Assembly: GCA_011009095.1 (NCBI GenBank)
Contig: VTPC01091285.1
Span: 1 to 64,000, forward strand
DNA length: 64,000 nucleotides
Source of the DNA: Ignelater luminosus
Lineage: Eukaryota; Arthropoda; Insecta; Coleoptera; Elateridae
Direction of reading: 5' to 3'
Shown: one piece after another, positions 1 to 12,290 of the stretch
How the letters are laid out: each line of letters starts with the position of its first letter
How positions within the stretch are numbered: position 1 is the first letter of the stretch
Position numbers and translations under genes: made by a program
The notes under the pieces: model-generated
Database searches by the model: none
What the model saw: the letters and a program-made list of their open reading frames with translations, nothing else
Told to the model about the DNA's origin: nothing

Positions 1-2400
1 TTTTTATTTTATATTGTAAAGATAAACATTAGAATAGTGTCCAAACCAATCTCCCTTACCATATGCCTGAAACTTAAAAACCAGTCGCGCCCCAATAATC
101 CGCTTAGACCGGGGTTTTTATACAATCCCTCGTTTTTATATCAGACACCTTATTGAACTACTGTACATGTAGTGTATCTATGTACGCGGATATTAAATTT
201 CTAGTTTGTTTTATATCTACTAAATATTTTTTATACAAATTTACTGTATTTCAATTTAGTTTTAGAAAACATTCATATCTAGGTAATAGAAAAAGACGAA
301 TGAGTTGTTGATATTATTAGTATCCATGCTTACGATTAAAACAAAAGTTTTTTATTTTTGTAATGTATAAAGTACTTTTCTAACTCGGATGTGTATCGGC
401 TTTTAATAATGTGCAAACTTCAGAAAATATTCTAGTTCTTGATTTATAGCACCAACTATATTTTTTGAAAAACAAAAGAAAATATGGAAACAGTTTTATT
501 TTAGGTTTCTATGTGTCTATTTCTCTCGACTCTAGAGCAATATTATTTCAGACAAAAGGTGTGTAAAATTAAATTGTCCACACAAAAAGCTCAATACGCC
601 TTTCCATAAAATAAGATGGGGATTAATGTCATTCAGTGAAGGATAGAAATTGCAAACGCTCAGTTCTGACACCTAAAACAAAAATTCCATTACAGCCCAG
701 TTTTCTGATATCAGCAGTTTGCTATACAGCCTTTTGTGCACTTGCAATAAATGGTTTTCTATAGTTCGTCTGAGAGTTGTAATTAAAACAAACTCCTGAT
801 CACAAATTTCAAATTCCACGCTTATGGACTTGTAGGTGATCAATTTCAAAACTTGTGAACCACAACTTATAGTTTTTGCAATTTACTTACGAACATTTTT
901 CATATTTATATCACTGTTGAATCTAGTTGGATACTTTAAGTAAACAATGTAGAAGCAAATTGACTTTCATGGAAGGTAAAGAAGAATGTCTATGAGACTC
1001 TAAATTGCATTTTCGTCTGCAGTAGTTCCTACAACAAGGAATTTAACAGTCAAGAAAAATTTCAATTATAATAGCAACGTATTGAACGAAAAAGGTATAA
1101 AATTAACAACTTGCCATTATAGCAAGAAACCAGGTTGCTGGTTGAAGGAATGGAAGTTTTGTTTGAAAAAATAAAAAAGCCCAAAAAATAAGTATTTAAT
1201 TGCAATAGATATCGATGAGCTTGGGCATAAGTGACCATAGCTTGGATGAAGCTCCTTGATTTCAAAACAGCTAGAAGTTCTCAAAATCTATAATTCTTCC
1301 TTTTGTTAAAGCAAAGCGATTCTATAGTGACTGTACCATAATGCCCGAGCAGAATGATACAGCTAAAAGAGAAACTGAAATAGTCGATACACGTCAAGTT
1401 TTTAGACGGAAATCAAGTAGTTTACACAGTAAACATCAAATTCCTCAGAAAATCTGGTATGCTAAGAGAGTAAAGATTGAGAATTTCTGAACATACAAAT
1501 TTTTTGTTTATATTGCGAAGTATAGAAGGCTTGTAAATCATAAGAAATTGAAAGTCAAAAAAGTTGGCTGTTTTGAAATTTTGCTTTTCTAGAGAGACTC
1601 CACAAGTAAAACAAAAATCAATTCATGTCTTTAAAGACCAATATCTTTATGCAAAAATTAGAAATTGCAAAAGTTTGATAACTTGAGGCAGAATATAGAA
1701 ACGATTTTGTTTCTTTCAGTGTAAAGCCTACTTCGTTTGGAACAATTGAATAGTTTGTTTTTTAGTGGTCTAGCACTGTGAGTAGTTATCTGTCTGTTTT
1801 TGCAATTTATTTGAGAAATAATAGTTTTACCTAATTAAATAACAAGCAAAGGTAGTGTATTATGCATTTGGTAAATTGTATTAGTCTGTTTCTCGAGAAT
1901 CCTAAAAAACAGGAATTATGTAAAAACCATATTAAATTTTGAATTTTGCAAAAGTAAAATAGAAGAACATGCAATATCGATAGTGGCCGATATTCCCCTT
2001 TGAAATTTCTTTTGTGCTTTGTAACCGATTTTACAAAAGTCATTGCACAGTTTTACTAGAGGCTAGACTCCAAAGATCCAATAGGAGAAAACAGTATGTC
2101 CGAAAAACTGACCACAGTTACCAATGTACATTTTTCTCATAATAAGGTTCATAAAGTTGTATATGATCTATCATAGCATACTTTACAGAATGACCTTATG
2201 AAAGATTAAGCAAAATAATAAGATTCACGTAAATCAATTTCAATATTCGGTTTTGACACGTAAATTTTATATTAGACTTGCAGGTAAGTTTGCTCCTATA
2301 AAAATTGAGTTTAGGTTAGATTTGAACTACGTTAAGGTCACTTCGAAAGTAGGTTGCCTGTATAAACGTTTGCGTAACGATCAACTGTGATCTGGTTTGG
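1..2400. other. AT-rich DNA with no recognised gene
   Basis: This stretch is AT-rich with frequent stops in all frames. The only ORFs are under about 70 codons (for example minus 1265-1062 and minus 2043-1831) and show no motif I recognise. I see no tandem array or inverted repeat of note. It is probably intergenic or intronic sequence, possibly holding repeats too decayed to read. Confidence 0.5.
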
Positions 2401-2410
2401 TTTTCAGCAA

Positions 2411-3590
2411 TTAATCTCATAAATGATATAATTGTGGATGGTTTGAAGGAAGGTTCATTTGTGGCCGCAGTTTTGTATGATTTATAAAAAGCATTTCACT
2501 TTGTATCCTCAGTCATCATAATGAATAAATTTTTTTATTATGGTTTTGACCTAATCTTTCACTCCTACAGATTTCAGTACACGTACTGTGTAGATGGTGA
2601 GCTCTCAAATTTCAAGCAGGTTATGAGGCGTATCGCAGGGATCGGTGTTGGAACTGTATTGTATTCCCAAGACTGATTTTACCTTATATGCTGGCAACAT
2701 GACAGTCACCAAAATTAGTAAAGACTTACCTATCTTACTAAATGAATTAGAAGAGACCAGGTCCAAAGTAGGTGACTGGTTTCTTGCAAAACCACTAAAG
2801 CTAAATACTTCTAAAACCCAAACACTTATCTTTAGAAAGAGACATACGGGTAGTATACAAAATGCAGCCTCCGTCAGATTTTTAGGTGTTTTCCTAGATC
2901 CTCTATTAAACTGAAATGTTCATGTCGATTATTTGGTTGAAAAATTATCAAAACACCTATGTCTGCCGAGTTTATATAATAATGCTTGTCAAGATGTATT
3001 ATTGACGGCTTATAATTCCCTTTTTGCTTCAGTAATGGATTACGTTTAGCCTTGTTGGGGTCACTCGTGTCATTCCACTCTTTTGTTTCTCAGAGTAGTA
3101 TATCGGACCACTTCATTAGAGGTAGCCAAAATATTTTTATAGCATACTTTAGACTGACAAGCAGTCGCAATGGCATCAGTTACAATGAGCCTACTTTTCT
3201 TAACCGCCTTGTATATAACATTTTCGTTTGTCTTTTGGTAAATCGTGATTAACTTGTTTACTATCTATTAAGTACGTAAAGCTGTTGTTATAACACACAG
3301 CTACAGTACAAAGTATAGACGTGAATACCAATCAATCAAGATTCGGTAGAGTACAACAAAGTGGAAATATAGAAGTACTAATAAGTCATAATTGGCACTA
3401 TTAAACAACAGTGTTCCGGCAAAGTCGGTTGATCAGGAAGTTAGCTTAAAACCTGCCAGGATAAATAAAAAGACGTCAGCAAAATTGGCAATACAATACT
3501 GGATAGAAAAAACGAAAAGTTCTCTAGGGGATAAGCACATAATGGAAGTAGAAGAGAACAAAAAACTTGTGTTATAAAAATGGTGTGCTT
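2411..3590 (+). pseudogene. Decayed non-LTR retrotransposon (jockey/CR1-like) reverse transcriptase
   Basis: Relic of a LINE reverse transcriptase, which would copy element RNA into DNA at the target site. Reading across frames shows the family's motifs in order: an INDI..DG segment, then a block corresponding to the FLDLSKAFD motif A near 2471-2500 (here interrupted by a stop: LYDL*KAF), an R.QY..DGE.S block near 2575-2620, a degraded catalytic box near 2679-2700 (LYAGN where FxYADD is expected), then LNTSKTQTLIF and VRFLGVFLD (2810-2900), and the downstream LSKHL...TAYNSLF..VMDYV*PCWG block (2940-3060). The longest open piece is 2645-2914, 89 codons. Catalytic aspartates are lost and stops and frameshifts are present, so it is dead. 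The 5' end with the endonuclease is missing, as is usual for LINE copies. The region to 3577 fits the poorly conserved C-terminus. The clade call is by eye. Confidence 0.75.
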
Positions 3591-3599
3591 CCAAGCGAT

Positions 3600-5185
3600 A
3601 TATTTTTTACATCTAATAGTTTCACGTTGCATATATTGGAGTTAGATAAACTCTAAATCTTCTTCATGATTTATTAATTAATAATGGGACTTTTAATATA
3701 GAAAATTCACGTTGTAATTTTAATTTCTCTGCTTTTGAAGAATTAATTATATACAATCTATGAGTCAGAAAATAGAACAGATTTGCAAAAGTTGAGCTTT
3801 AAATAAAGACGAACCTTTTAGAATTTGTTGTTTAATTTTCTTTAAGGTAGGATACATTCAAATAGCTAGAAGAAATAATATTTTAAGCAAAAATATAGTA
3901 CGTAACCCATTATTTTAGTTCAAAATGCAATCATACTACTAGCTATAAAGGACATCTATTAATAGAATTCGCATTAGTGCTAACGCAATGCTTTTTATTG
4001 ACCATCAATTTCGATGCTTATCTAACTTATAAAATTTTCAAACTAATTTTCAATGGGAATTAAAGAGGTGTCATCTTTCAGTCAACATTAACGCTTTGAA
4101 GTGACACCCTAACTCACCGCGAAATTCAAACTGTGCTTTGGGGCATCACATCAAAGGCCAGAGGGGTCCAGAAGGCGTTGGCTTGGAATGAGAGCTCTTT
4201 TGAAGAGAAGTCGCCCCAGGGACCACAGATGAAACGTTAATATGTTCATACGGAGAGTTTGAAATGTTAAATGTTATGTATTATATTACCAACTTTAAGT
4301 TTTACAAATTTATTAAATGCTTCGTATTAAAGTGTTATCATAGTTTGTCTGATTGTGAATTGGGTAAAACGAGTTAAAATTAAATCTAGATATTTCAGAA
4401 TTTGATAAGGTTCGCATATTGTAAATTTAATAGGTGATACGGAATAGAAAACATTTCCGTTTGTTCTGCATCTAGCATCTTTGAATATTCATAGTTTTGA
4501 TATGTTTTTTAATGAAATGTGGAAAGAAATTCATTTGTTTTAAGCGTTGCTGTTTTAATATAATATTAGGTATAGAGTATCTTTATAGCCATTCAACTAG
4601 CAGCAAAACAACTAAATATGACTTTAATATTAAAGTACTGTTTTTACATTGTTCACTGTTCAAGTGAGATGGGGTGAACTACTGTAATTTATATTCCACA
4701 TTTACTTTTTTATATTTTGTATAGTCTACTTCATCAGAATTTTCACAACTTATGCATTTTTTCTTCTACAGTTATTCTTTTATGGGTTAATGAATCAGTG
4801 GCGGCCGCTGCAGGAAGGGCACTAAAGCAATGCCCTTCCTACAAAATAAGTATTCATTAATGCATTTATTATTGCAGCTTTTTACAAAATATTTCCTTTT
4901 TAGATTAAGTTTTAATATTTTTTAATTATTTTCTTTAATTCAAATTATATAAAAAATGAATAGCAAAAAATTGCTTAATTCCTTATCATTAAATCTTTAC
5001 TCGCCCTAGTTATTATTATTAGTTTCAAGCAGTGAAGTCGTAATAGCAGATTCTCGGTCAACAATAACAGCACCCATACTTTCATGTAAAGCGTTATGTG
5101 GCTTGATTCGATAAAAATTTTTAAAAATTGTATTATCATTTGGTTTTTCAAGTTCAATGAAGAGTTTGAAATTGAAATGCAAGAG
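3600..5185. other. AT-rich DNA with a GC-richer patch and a small hairpin
   Basis: No gene recognised. A GC-richer patch lies at about 4080-4240 (contains ggccagaggggtcc and cgccccagggacc) and is unlike the surrounding AT-rich DNA. A compact palindromic site at 4796-4840 is listed separately. The remainder has short chance ORFs only. Confidence 0.45.
4796..4840. repeat. cagtggcggc motif followed by a perfect 10-bp hairpin
   Basis: The sequence cagtggcggc (4796-4805, with a NotI-like gcggccgc octamer from 4801) is followed by aggaagggca (4812-4821), a 9-base spacer, and its exact reverse complement tgcccttcct (4831-4840). A second agtggcggc occurs at 8309-8317. A GC-rich hairpin next to such a motif resembles the terminus of a DNA transposon. 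I could not find a matching opposite end nearby, so this is only a suggestion. Confidence 0.4.
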
Positions 5186-5189
5186 GCCA

Positions 5190-6648
5190 AAAGGGTGAGT
5201 AATATAAACCTGTCCATTGTCTTCCAGTCTCCAGACTTTCTCCGCTCTCCTCGACTGATTTGCATGATACGACGTTTTTCGCTATTTATTTTTAGATCAA
5301 TTCTCTTCGCTGTTATTTAGAAATTATTGACATTCAGTTGCATTTGTGTTGCCTACTCTCATAGTAGGTCTCTTCTATTCTTCAAATTAGTATTTTCAAG
5401 TGTCAAAATGGAGAATAGACATCTTTGTTTCATTCCATTATCAATTTTAATTTTTTCCGAGATTATTGCGTTATCTATTATGAAAGCCCCATACTTAATA
5501 TATGGCAATTTAATTATACTATTTGTGTTTCCATATTTTCCTAATATCTTCCATATACTTTCCCTATTTACATTGTCAAAGTCGATAAATCCGAGCTGTA
5601 TTTATTTTTGCTATCCCATAGCTTTTTTTGTTACACTACTCTACTGAAGTCTAAATTACGTCTGATTATTTTTATAGTATCTTATCTACCTTGTTCACTA
5701 TTTTCTCTATTATTATGTATGTTAATATTTTACTTGAAGATTTTCAATTTTCGGGTTGAGTTGTATCACCGTTTCTTTGAAATTTATTATTGAGCTTTCT
5801 AACCATTCTTGGAATATTGGATCATTTCGGTTGTTGTCTCAATTAAAGTCTCTATTAGATCCGATGATATTCCATATTTTAATTTCTTAATGGCTTACAA
5901 TATTTCTTACTTTGTAATTAGTCCAATGTCAATGGTTAATTTTTTTTGTTTCTTATCTAAATCTTCTTCATTGATGTATACTTCCTGATATCTTATATTT
6001 CACTAATAACATTCTTTGGAATAATAATCTCCATCACATTTTTAGTAGTTTTCCAATTTCGTCTCTTATTAGCCATGTTTGGTGTTGTTTATTTCTAGAT
6101 AGTTTCCTATGTATACCGTATAGCCCTCTCAAGTTATTTGTTTGTGGTGCAGTTTCCACTTTTCTGAATAGTTGTTTTTGTTATGACCTTTTTCTTTTCT
6201 TGGCACTTCTTTTCACTCCTGATCTTCCACCTTATATAATTTTTCTATATTAGTTCTCTGATTTTCGCTTATTTCATTACATAGTCTTTGTTTAATTTTC
6301 CTTCGTTCCTCTATTAATTTGCATTTTTCTCTTAATATCCAATTGTTTCCTTAGCTGCTACCACCAGTACTGTCATATATGTTAAATTCGTGTATATCGT
6401 GTAGTTCTTCGTATTTTTGTTGCAGTCTTTCCCAGGATTTTGCAACTATATTTTTTCCTTATTTATCTATTGTTAGATTTTACCCTAGAATTCATTATTC
6501 TCTTTTGTGCTTTTACAAGTCTCATTGGGGCATCTTACGTCTACTAAACTACTTTTAACTTGTCTATCAATGCCCACGTGATCAATTTAGTTTCTTATCT
6601 TGTCATTGGGTGTCATCCAAGCAATTTTATGTCTTAGTTTACGTTGAA
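5190..6648 (-). pseudogene. RTE-clade LINE relic: endonuclease C-terminus and reverse transcriptase
   Basis: Read on the minus strand, this is an RTE-type non-LTR retrotransposon missing both ends. Near 6645-6510 is the C-terminal part of the apurinic-type endonuclease: HKIAWMTPNDKIRN, a stop, then IDHV.IDRQ..SSLVDVR, equivalent to the family's TW.SPDG...NQIDH..ID block. Farther along is the linker helix region with LRE.CKLIEERRKIKQRL and the KLTIDIGLIT...AIKKLKYG block preceding the RT. Near 5600-5570 is RT motif A as FIDFDNVNRESIWKILGKYG, followed by a G.KQRC box (5400s), where GVRQGC is usual. Near 5300-5215 is DLKINSEKRRIMQISRGE, matching the LKIN..KT..M.ISR block after the YADD box. Many stops and frameshifts make it inactive. 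The plus-strand ORFs here (for example 5327-5647) are antisense shadows. Confidence 0.8.
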
Positions 6649-6659
6649 ATTTGCAATTC

Positions 6660-7690
6660 TAAATGAATTAATAAACAATAGTTACTTCCTTATTTGTCTT
6701 ATGTAGAAGCTGTTCAGATATAAATATTCAATAACAAAAAATTAGTTTTATTATTTATGATTTCGATTTGTATAGCTTGCTATCTAGTATAAATGTAAGT
6801 TAATTCTAAAAAGTACTAAATAATTTTTTTCAAATAAAAACTATCTAAAAAAAGTTATGTAGAATTACATCCTATTATCAAAATAAGCAGATCTGTATCA
6901 AGGACAATTATCATTTTCTTTAATTAGAAGAACTGGCTTCTGAAAGGTCATAAATTATTTGTTTTTTCAATTTTTTGCACATCATGAATTTTAGTTTAAT
7001 TTTTTATGTTTTTCTAAATAAGAAGGAAATTTAGGATAATAGTGGCAAGACAATCAGAAGATTCACAGAAATCGTTTCAAAGAATGCTGTCTTGTTGCAG
7101 CATCAAAGAACTGTTTATAGGATTGACCATCAAACAGAACATAAGTCAAGATTAAGACACTAAGTGCAAGACTAATGTTTTTCTTTTCTGCCAAGACTTC
7201 TTAAACGATGGTTATGGAAGCAGCACAAAATAAAGAGGTATTACATTAAAGTCTTACAGATCTTACAGAGATAAGTTCAAAGTGACGTAGCATGAGATTC
7301 AGAATGCAAAAGGTTTTTCCTTAGAATTTGACAACATGGACAAAGTACTTGTCTATAGTTAGTATACATGAACGAGCCCATATTTTTGGTAGACCAAGCG
7401 TATGCGTTTCAGGGATTCACATAGGGGTAAAAACGAAGAAAGAAAAAAATTTTATTAGGTGTTTGATATTATGTATGAAAGAGGAAATCTCAAGTAGTGT
7501 CTGTGACCAAATAAATCATTTTAAAACTAAACTAAATCTGCCCAAAAGATCTTATAGTTTAAATCTCTTCTTTTACATAATTATATTAAACACATAATTA
7601 ACTCTTCAATCAGTGATCGTTAATTTTGTTTCGAAAATTGCAGTAAAAATGCCTGGATAGTTCCTCCTTAAATTAAGAAACAATAGATTA
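6660..7690. other. No recognised gene between two RTE fragments
   Basis: AT-rich. A plus-strand ORF at 7328-7597 (89 codons) has no motif I know. It precedes a plus-strand RTE C-terminus, so the interval may hold unrecognisably decayed RTE sequence. Nothing else is supportable. Confidence 0.4.
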
Positions 7691-8285
7691 CCACCTAGAG
7701 AGAAAAATAACATCGAAGGCGTCTTGAGTTTTGTCTACTTAGAATCGAAGGTGACCAGCAACAATGACAAATGCTGTGAGATAAAGAGAAGAGTATGCCT
7801 AGCCAACAAAACATACTTTGGATTCATTAAACATTTAAAATCAAATCTAATATCAAGAAAAACATAAGTAAAAATACACAAAACTCTGATCAGACCGGCA
7901 CTAAGGTACTCGTCAGAAACTTGGATCATGACGCAAAATAATGAAAGACTCCTTCGAAAGACAAATACTGCGACATATATATCGAGGCATACAAAAAACT
8001 AAGAATTGTACCGGGAATATAATGAGCCAGATATAGTAACAGTTATAAAAGTAGAAAGGTTAAGATGGATGAGACATGTTGTAAGGAAAACAGAGACAGA
8101 GCCAATAAAACAAATAGCCAGACAACTACCAGTAGGAAGAAGATCAAAAGAGAGGCCAAAGACTAGATATATGGATCAAGTGAACAGAGACATACATAAA
8201 AACACATTGAACATCTAAGATCTGAAAAGTAAAGCAAAGAACAGGCATGAATGGAGAAAACTTCTTAAACAGGTTAAGACTCTAT
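7690..8285 (+). pseudogene. RTE-clade LINE relic, C-terminal region
   Basis: Plus-strand fragment of the region after the RT catalytic core of an RTE-type LINE. Visible blocks are VLSFVYLESKVTSNND (usual F.YLGS.I..DG), EIKRRVCLANKTYFGF, a LISRKT*VKIHKTLIRPALRY.SETW block (usual T+..LY.TLI.P.L.YGSE.W), and in the 8006-8218 ORF VERLRWMRHVVRK, then LPVGRRSKERPKTRYMDQV, matching the family's RLRW.GHV.RM...G+R..GRP+.RW.D.V. One in-frame stop and a frameshift near 8000 separate the parts. It is truncated at the 5' side. It lies divergent from the minus-strand RTE relic at 5190-6648, so the two are separate insertions rather than one inverted element unless an inversion occurred. Confidence 0.82.
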
Positions 8286-8289
8286 AATG

Positions 8290-9140
8290 ACAATTGACAA
8301 TATTATAAAGTGGCGGCTGGTGACTTTTTAGTGTAGAAGAGCAACACGATAAAATAAACAAACCTTTTCTTAATAAGAAAAAAGAATAATCAAGTGCAAA
8401 ATCGTGTTATTAAACGCAACAGTTGTATGGGAAAACATAATTATTATGTTGTATGTGGTACTTCAAATGATAACAATAGTCAACGCAAAAGATACATGTT
8501 CTAATAAGTCCAGACGATGCAACACTTGAGACAGAAATTCTGCTAATTAGGTTAATCAAAAACAACTAGATAATAATTCTTTTTTATGTACATGAGTACG
8601 AAAATACAAAATTTGATGCTACGATCGTAACGTCCTAAACTACCATAGCAATGAAGGAATGAAGAAACCTGCTATAATATGTAAGGTCACTTGTCTTTCT
8701 CTTTATTTCACCAATTTTAAATGTTTCTATCCTAAGCAACAATATTCTTTCGAATTTCTTCGCTAATATGATCTCTGTATTTGTCTGCTTAACGCTTTGG
8801 GAACAGAAGATATCTGAGGTATCGTCTATCAAATCACGACAAACAGTTTGTTTAAGTTCAAGTTTAGTTTATTATAATTATTATAGTTAGAAAATTTGTT
8901 TTCCATTGTGTAGTTAAATTAATTAATTTAATACGTTTTTTGCTTATTAAGTAACGACTTACCACTCAAATTAAAAACTTCTTTTTTATATTATTTTAAA
9001 TTATTACAAACAGTTCAAAATTAATGTGTTAGAGAGGAGACTCTAGATAATGTCCAGGGTCTCCCGCCACTGTCTATGGTCTCCCTACGATGTCATGTGA
9101 TTCCTATTTGAAATTTATTTCAGGGCATTAATTATCGAGA
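8290..9140. other. AT-rich DNA, no gene recognised
   Basis: Contains agtggcggc at 8309-8317, shared with 4797-4805. Short ORFs only (minus 8832-8635, 65 codons, no motif). A slightly GC-richer strip at 9050-9090 (ctcccgccactg) precedes the pogo-like relic. Confidence 0.4.
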
Positions 9141-9144
9141 ACAT

Positions 9145-10445
9145 ACCTACAACTTACAAAAAAATAACAGACAGGTAGTTTGTGCCTGAACTAATGAAAG
9201 ACGCTGTCACGGTGTAATAGAAAACGGTACGACTTATTCGTAAAAGTTCTGGAAAAAATGGTGTTAGAAAGTCTGCTCTAGCAATTTATGTTCAAAAGTC
9301 TAAAAAATTAGGTATTGATAACAAACGCTAGTTTTATGCCAAATCTCAATAAAAGTCAAGTGTTTATATCTGTCGAGGAAGAGGTTCTGGCTAATTATCT
9401 TCTCAAACGTGCCTCAGTGTTTAATGGGTTTATCCCATAATATTTGTATTTTACACATGGGGGATGGTCTGTTCGGATCTTTCCCAGCCAGAGATTTGAC
9501 CAAAGGAAAACGATACACAGCGTTGAAGAAAATGGACCATTAGGATTAGTACATCGCAGTGGGTGAATGACCTCAGAGAATCGTTTAGAAATTCTAAAGC
9601 ATATCGTTACTCATACAGGGTGTAATAAAGATAATAAAATACTACTACAGTCATGGACAATCATGAGTTCCATCTATTGTCACCCGGTATTGAGTATTCC
9701 CATTCTAAGGGAATTATCACATTAACCCTCCTTCCGCAAATTATAAAAACAAATTACAACCACTAAATAGAACAGTTTCCGGACCCTCTAAGAATTTCTT
9801 TAATGATGGTGCCAATGCTTGGATGGCAAATCATCTCGACCAAACTTTGACAATTTAATGCTTACCAACCATATGCATACAAGCTTGGGATAAAGCTGCC
9901 ACTTCTGTAAACGTAAAATCTGACTTCAAATGTATAGGGATGGTACACAGAAATGTGTTCAAAAAAGACGACCTCTTACCAGTCTATGTGATGGATCGGT
10001 CTACTGCTATGCCTTCAGAAAATACGACATCATCGCAGGTGACAGATGTAGAGTAACCATCAACATCGCGTGAGTCTTTAGAAGAGAACAGCTTGCCAAT
10101 AAATAAAGAATGTTACGTTGAATTGGTATTTCCAGAAGTGTTGGGTCCATATCCAAAAGCACCAACAACAAAAGATAATAAAAGAGTCCGAAAGAAAGGA
10201 AAGTGACAATAACTGAAAAAATGAGATACAAGAGCAGTATTTCAAGAAATTGAAGAAACAAAGAGCGAAAGTTAAAAGGAAAATAGGCAAAGATGAGTAT
10301 ATGGAGATTTTTTGTATTAATCAGTCTGATGATGAATTAATCTTTGACGTCCAGGATGATGACGACATAGTCAATATTGAAGAAGGTGATTATGCTATTG
10401 CCAAAGTTTTTTGATACTGATAGGAGGAATTCACTAAGCTATGTA
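9145..10445 (+). pseudogene. Pogo/Tigger-like DDE transposase relic
   Basis: Remains of a Tc1/mariner-superfamily transposase of the pogo/Tigger (CENP-B-like) type. In order: a helix-turn-helix-like start (PELMKDAVTV near 9182, then GKNGVRKSALAIYVQKSKK near 9248), a second DNA-binding block (SVEEEVLANYLLKRASVFNG near 9372), a catalytic-core block MDNHEFHLLSPGIEYS...GIITLTLLP near 9653-9730 (family: DNH.SH.S.E......NGI.LLT.PPH), then a block matching FGP.K..... (9780 on), AWDKAATSVNVKSDFKC.GM...N.F..DDLLP (9890-9985), and the acidic tail VQDDDDIVNIEEGDYAIAKVF (10350-10412), which matches the GDYV.VKF C-terminal segment. Stops and frameshifts are frequent, so it is dead. I did not find its terminal inverted repeats. 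Confidence 0.78.
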
Positions 10446-10578
10446 GCTTGAATTGAAAAGTTAATAAACAAACGTCATGTTCAGTTCAATAGATTTACTG
10501 TTAGTGTTGGAACTTTGTGTTTCTCTGGTTCTTCAGTTCCTTAGGTTAAGAAAATTAAACCTATGTTGAAAATACCCA

Positions 10579-10842
10579 CTATACTTCGACTGAATTGTTT
10601 ACCATATTGATTATACAGTTTAAATAGGTACGCAATAGAATGCCGTCATTAGATGTTAACACTTTTTCTTTTAAGGGCGTCTCTTGCTTAATAAATACGA
10701 CTCCAAGTTGTGGGTTAATCAAGATTTTTGTTGATACCAGCGCAGAATAACAAATTACTGCTTTATTACTGTCCAAAATGTTCCTGCAAATTGCTTTCAA
10801 AGCTACCTTGGAATCAAGAACCAAAAATTCCTTCCTTTGCAT
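10579..10842 (-). pseudogene. RNase H-like fragment of a LINE
   Basis: An 87-codon minus-strand ORF. Its start, FLVLDSKVALKAICRN, then SNKAVICYSAL, resembles the LSDS.AAL.AI......S..V..C..L stretch of retrotransposon RNase H domains, and the following GVVFIKQETPLK aligns loosely with V.F.WIP.H. The expected GNE.AD motif is not recognisable. It sits in the opposite orientation just after the pogo-like relic and has no RT next to it, so it is an orphan scrap, possibly from a jockey/I/R1-type LINE. The overlapping plus-strand ORF (10728-10928) is probably its antisense shadow. Confidence 0.45.
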
Positions 10843-11185
10843 TTATACTTAAGATAAGGCAGAATTATTCTGACGGAGGAGATTTAGCTTTCAACATGGA
10901 ATTATACAGATTTACCACTTTAGTTTAGTTTTGTATTTGCACTCACAACAGGACCTTTTCTTAACATAAAACCATTACTAGAGTCTGGTTAATTATAAAA
11001 GAAGAATCCTTTGGAAAAATGACACCTCTGCTTGATTGATCAAAAATCAAATTAAAGAGCCTTTTCATCACTGCAGATTATAGTGAGCAACTTGGAAAGT
11101 TCTCTTGATTACATTTCTCTATGATATTGAGATCGTTCATAAATGTAACGTGTCGAATAAAAAGTTTCATTTTAATTTAGTTTTA

Positions 11186-11209
11186 TGAGGATAGATTGAT
11201 AACTTTACG
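11186..11209 (+). repeat. Left terminal inverted repeat of mariner
   Basis: Starts directly after the TA at 11184-11185 and pairs with 12291-12314 with a few mismatches. It is the expected transposase-binding end. Confidence 0.85.
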
Positions 11210-11257
11210 GTGGTTTTGACAAGCATTCAAGTCAAACAATTTATTGTGTATTTAAGA

Positions 11258-12248
11258 CATTGGTAAAATTGAAATTCGAGCTGTTATTAAGTTCTTTCAT
11301 TTGGAAGAAAAAATTGCAACAGAAATCAAATCCAAGTTATATGCTGTTCTTGGAGATTCATCACCTTCATTGTCGACCGTGAGTTTTTGGGTGGACGAAT
11401 TCAAGCGTGACCAAACAAGCACAAATGATAAACCATGCTCAGGACAACCAAAAGCGGCTACCACACCAGAAAGTTCATGATTTGGTTTTGGCAGACCGAG
11501 GAGTTAAAATGCGTAAGATTGAGAAGGCGGTAGGCATCTCTTATGAACGGGTAATTAACATTTTACACCAAGAATTGTGTATGAGAAAACTTTCCGCAAG
11601 ATGGGTCCCTCATTTGCTCACCCGAGAGCAAACACGCATTAGAACTCGAACCTCAGTGGAATATCTGGAATTGTTTCAAAGAAATTCAACGGATTTCAAG
11701 CGATAGTTTGTAACCATGGATGAGACACGGATTCACCACTACACGCCGGAATCAAGATTACGATCCAAACAGTAGACTGAACATGATGAAGGCGAAAACA
11801 ATCCATTCAGCTGAAAAGGAGATGGCGTCAGTTTTTTGGGACTTCAAAGAAATTTTGCTGATCGATTATCTAGAAAAGGGTCAAAGTATTACTGGTCAGT
11901 ACTTTTGGACAAGTTGAAGGCAGTGATTCAAGAAAAACGTGTTGTATCACCACGGCAATGCACCAAGTCATTCAAGTGCATCGTTCAGCAAAAACTGGCC
12001 GAATTGAAGTTTGAAGTCCTTTCCCATCCACCGTATTTACCTGATTTGGCTCTCTCAGATTTCTATCTCTTCTCCAAACTCAAGATATTCCTAGCTGGAA
12101 AGAGGTTTCGGTCAAATAAAGAGGTGATTGAGGCTGTAAACAGCTATTTGAAGGTCTACAAGACAATCAATTTTACGAGCGAATTGATAAGCTGGAGAAA
12201 CGTTTGAGTAAGTGCTTTGAGCTAAGGAAGGATTATGTAGAAAAATAA
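11258..12248 (+). pseudogene. Mariner transposase pseudogene (DD34D family)
   Basis: Cut-and-paste transposase gene of the mariner family, probably irritans- or mellifera-like. The N-terminal helix-turn-helix region (EIRAVIKFFHLEEK from 11271, then SLSTVSFWVDEFKR) leads to a second one (VHDLVLADRGVKMRKIEKAV.IS, then MRKLSARWVPHLLT). The catalytic core follows: first Asp in VTMDETRIHHYTPE (codon 11719-11721), then FWDFKEILLIDYLEKG. Next is the HHDNAPAH-type box, here YHHGNAPSH, with the second catalytic Asp replaced by Gly at 11954-11956. The third Asp, in LSDFYLF, is at 12058-12060. The frame ends with KDYVEK and a stop at 12246-12248. I count at least four frameshifts, two internal stops (11704 and near 11773), loss of the start ATG, and a short deletion before the second Asp. 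It cannot be active. Confidence 0.9.
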
Positions 12249-12290
12249 AATATAACTTTAATCAGAGTTGCTGTGTTTTTATTTTGATTT

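Noticed and set aside
5327..5647. 106-codon plus-strand hydrophobic ORF
   Set aside because: Antisense shadow of the minus-strand RTE reverse transcriptase, whose motif A lies directly opposite.
10728..10928. 66-codon plus ORF
   Set aside because: Overlaps the better supported minus-strand RNase H-like frame.
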